Of a stretch of 7,280 nt of DNA, positions 5,865 through 7,280 are shown in pieces. The stretch lies in contig JAYZDB010000239.1 in assembly GCA_036338025.1 (NCBI GenBank), positions 1 through 7,280 of the forward strand, given 5' to 3'. The translations under genes were made by a program, and so were the position numbers. This DNA comes from JAYZDB01 sp036338025 (GTDB lineage Bacteria; Planctomycetota; UBA1135; UBA2386). Under the pieces are notes generated by a model. That model was not told where the DNA came from. It worked only from the letters and a program-made list of their open reading frames with translations, and did not search any database. Position 1 is the stretch's first letter. The number at the start of each line of letters is the position of its first letter.

Positions 5865-6968
5865 ATGACGGAGTCAAAGGAAGCGCCTGTCGACAGTGGC
5901 CCCGCGGTGACCCGTGTCCTGATCATCAAGGTCGGGGCGTTGGGTGACGTGATCCGGACCACGTCGGTGCTCCCAGGGCTCTCTGCGCGCTACCCGAATC
6001 TCGCAGTGTGTTGGGTAACAGCGCCCGGCGCGCGGGCATTGATCCAGCACCACCCGATGATCGATGAGGTAGAGACCCTGGCCATCGAGGATGTAGATCA
6101 GGTGCGTCGTTTGGCTGCGAAGCTGAGCGAAGGCGGCCCTTGGGACCGAGTGCTGTCGCTTGATGATGAGCTTCCGATGTGTGAACTGGCGAGCCTCCTG
6201 CCGTGTCGGGCCTTGTCCGGGGCGACCCTCGACGCCAGCGGTGAGCGCGTCTACACGGATGACGTGGCGCCCTGGTTCGAGATGGGGCTGCTCTCCCGGA
6301 AGGGCAAGGAGTCGGCGGATCAGCTCAAGATCGCCAACCGGCGCACGCACCCGGAGTTGTTCGCCTCGATGCTGGGAATCGAGCCTGGTCGACCGGGTTT
6401 GTTCCTGAGCGAGGAAGTCCGCGCGCAGACGCGCGCATTCGCAGACTCAAGCGGGCTCGACGAAGTTCGTCCCTTGATTGGGCTCAGCACCGGCGCCGGC
6501 GGACGTTGGCGTACGAAGGAGTTGCCGGTTGATAGGACCGTCGAGATGGCCCGGCAGATCGCCGCCGCGCTGGATGGCGCCTGTTCGTTCCTGCTGCTCG
6601 GTGGGCCCGACGAACTCGCCCGCAGTCAGGCCGTGCTGGATGGGTTGCGCGCGGTCGAGCCGGGAGTTCGAGTGGTCGACGCGGGGAATGACAATGACCT
6701 GCTTGAGTTCGCTGCGAGGCTCGAGCTGGTGGACCTTTTGGTGTCCAGCGATTCGATGCCGTTGCACATGGGGATCGCGCTCCAGCGGAAGATCGTGTGC
6801 TTCTTTGCGCCGACGTCGGCTGCGGAGATAGAGCTGTACGGGCAGGGGGAGAAGGTCTGGAGCACGGCGCCGGACTACTGCTCCTATCTGCCAGACGCGG
6901 ACAACGCAAGCATCACGCCGGAGCGGCTCACCGAGAAGGTGTTGCAGGTGTTGGCGCGATCAGACTAG
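5865..6968 (+). CDS. Family 9 glycosyltransferase (heptosyltransferase-like)
   Basis: The gene encodes 367 residues resembling the ADP-heptose:lipopolysaccharide heptosyltransferases (WaaC/WaaF/WaaQ type), which add heptose to the core at the cytoplasmic side of the inner membrane. The N-terminal domain has the typical VLIIKVGALGDVI (18-30) with D28, followed by TTSVLPGL. The C-terminal domain carries GLSTGAGGRWRTKELPV, FLLLGGPDE, and SSDSMPLHMG with D296 and H301, then FFAPTSAAEIELYG, the donor-site segment of GT9 enzymes. The start three bases after the kinase stop extends the usual N terminus by about 15 residues; GTG 5907 would be the closest alternative. No clear Shine-Dalgarno is present, so translation likely depends on coupling. 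It converges on the dGTPase-like gene, 17 nt away, with no terminator in the gap. Confidence 0.9.
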   Translation: MTESKEAPVDSGPAVTRVLIIKVGALGDVIRTTSVLPGLSARYPNLAVCWVTAPGARALIQHHPMIDEVETLAIEDVDQVRRLAAKLSEGGPWDRVLSLDDELPMCELASLLPCRALSGATLDASGERVYTDDVAPWFEMGLLSRKGKESADQLKIANRRTHPELFASMLGIEPGRPGLFLSEEVRAQTRAFADSSGLDEVRPLIGLSTGAGGRWRTKELPVDRTVEMARQIAAALDGACSFLLLGGPDELARSQAVLDGLRAVEPGVRVVDAGNDNDLLEFAARLELVDLLVSSDSMPLHMGIALQRKIVCFFAPTSAAEIELYGQGEKVWSTAPDYCSYLPDADNASITPERLTEKVLQVLARSD

Positions 6969-6985
6969 ATACATCGGGACACGGT

Positions 6986-7280
6986 CTATTGGCTCATCAG
7001 GAACCGGTCCGTCATCCCCGCCAGGTAGTCACACACCAGGCGCCGCGGAGTACATCCACGACCGCGCCTTCGCATGGTGTCGGGAATTTGCTCCGGGTTG
7101 TCCATCAAGTGCGCGAAGTGGCGCCGGATCTTGGCTCGTCCGACTTCCATGTCGTCGAGGATCCGTTTCGATTGGTAGAACCGGTCCCGTAGGAACGCGA
7201 GCAGTTCCTGGCTCCGCACCGTGATGGCGTCGCTGTGCTGGATCACGGGACGGGTCGTGATGTCGGCGTCGGGGCCGTGC
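6986..7280 (-). CDS. dGTPase-like HD-domain triphosphohydrolase, C-terminal part only
   Basis: The last 97 codons of a gene that enters from the right edge. The closing segment RRLVCDYLAGMTDRF is the characteristic C-terminal motif of the bacterial deoxyguanosinetriphosphate triphosphohydrolase-like family, preceded by RDRFYQSKRIL and by HFAHLMDNPEQIP, typical of the helical C-terminal region. These enzymes cleave dNTPs to the nucleoside and tripolyphosphate. The catalytic HD motif would be outside the window. The in-frame GTG at 7246 is not the start, because the frame stays open with plausible sequence to the edge. Together with mazG it is a second nucleotide-pool enzyme nearby, possibly by chance. 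Confidence 0.83.
   Translation of the reverse strand, partial: HGPDADITTRPVIQHSDAITVRSQELLAFLRDRFYQSKRILDDMEVGRAKIRRHFAHLMDNPEQIPDTMRRRGRGCTPRRLVCDYLAGMTDRFLMSQ

Overview
GC-rich, gene-dense window from a Gram-negative bacterium (lipopolysaccharide-type glycosyltransferase and kinase genes, sigma-54-type promoters). The phylum cannot be fixed from this sequence alone. Seven protein genes are well supported, two of them cut by the window edges. The organism would need Sec-tRNA, SelA, SelB and SelD for one of these genes, and none of those is encoded here.

Left part, + strand (1-1968): a truncated KamA-family radical SAM/PLP-type protein is followed after a 67-nt gap by an AhpD-like peroxidase-related gene. 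The second redox Cys of its CxxC motif is an in-frame TGA. The reading frame continues past the TGA with the conserved family sequence to a normal stop at 1966-1968. Right after the TGA lies a seven-pair stem with a GGUCU loop, in the place and with the loop sequence of the Escherichia coli fdhF SECIS element. I read it as a selenoprotein (C80-H-Y-U83) that an automatic annotation would split into two pieces or call a pseudogene.

Middle part, - strand (1969-3339): a 585-nt stretch without protein genes holds a tandem pair of look-alike units on the - strand. Each has a -24/-12 (sigma-54) promoter-like sequence, a short transcript start region sharing GGUGGAAAG, and a hairpin plus T-tract terminator whose 29-nt hairpin is identical in both copies. 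They predict two small RNAs of about 85-95 nt. Short CCGTCGGA-containing inverted repeats upstream could bind the activator that sigma-54 requires. Beyond them lies mazG, also on the - strand, a house-cleaning NTP pyrophosphohydrolase.

Right part, + strand (3446-6968): a possible 48-codon leader ORF, then a compact operon of a GT4 glycosyltransferase, a WaaP-like sugar kinase and a GT9 heptosyltransferase-like protein, with junctions of 2, -1 and 3 nt. The three enzymes fit assembly and phosphorylation of a lipopolysaccharide core or related surface glycan at the inner face of the inner membrane. The operon converges on the 3' end of a dGTPase-like gene on the - strand, which runs off the right edge.
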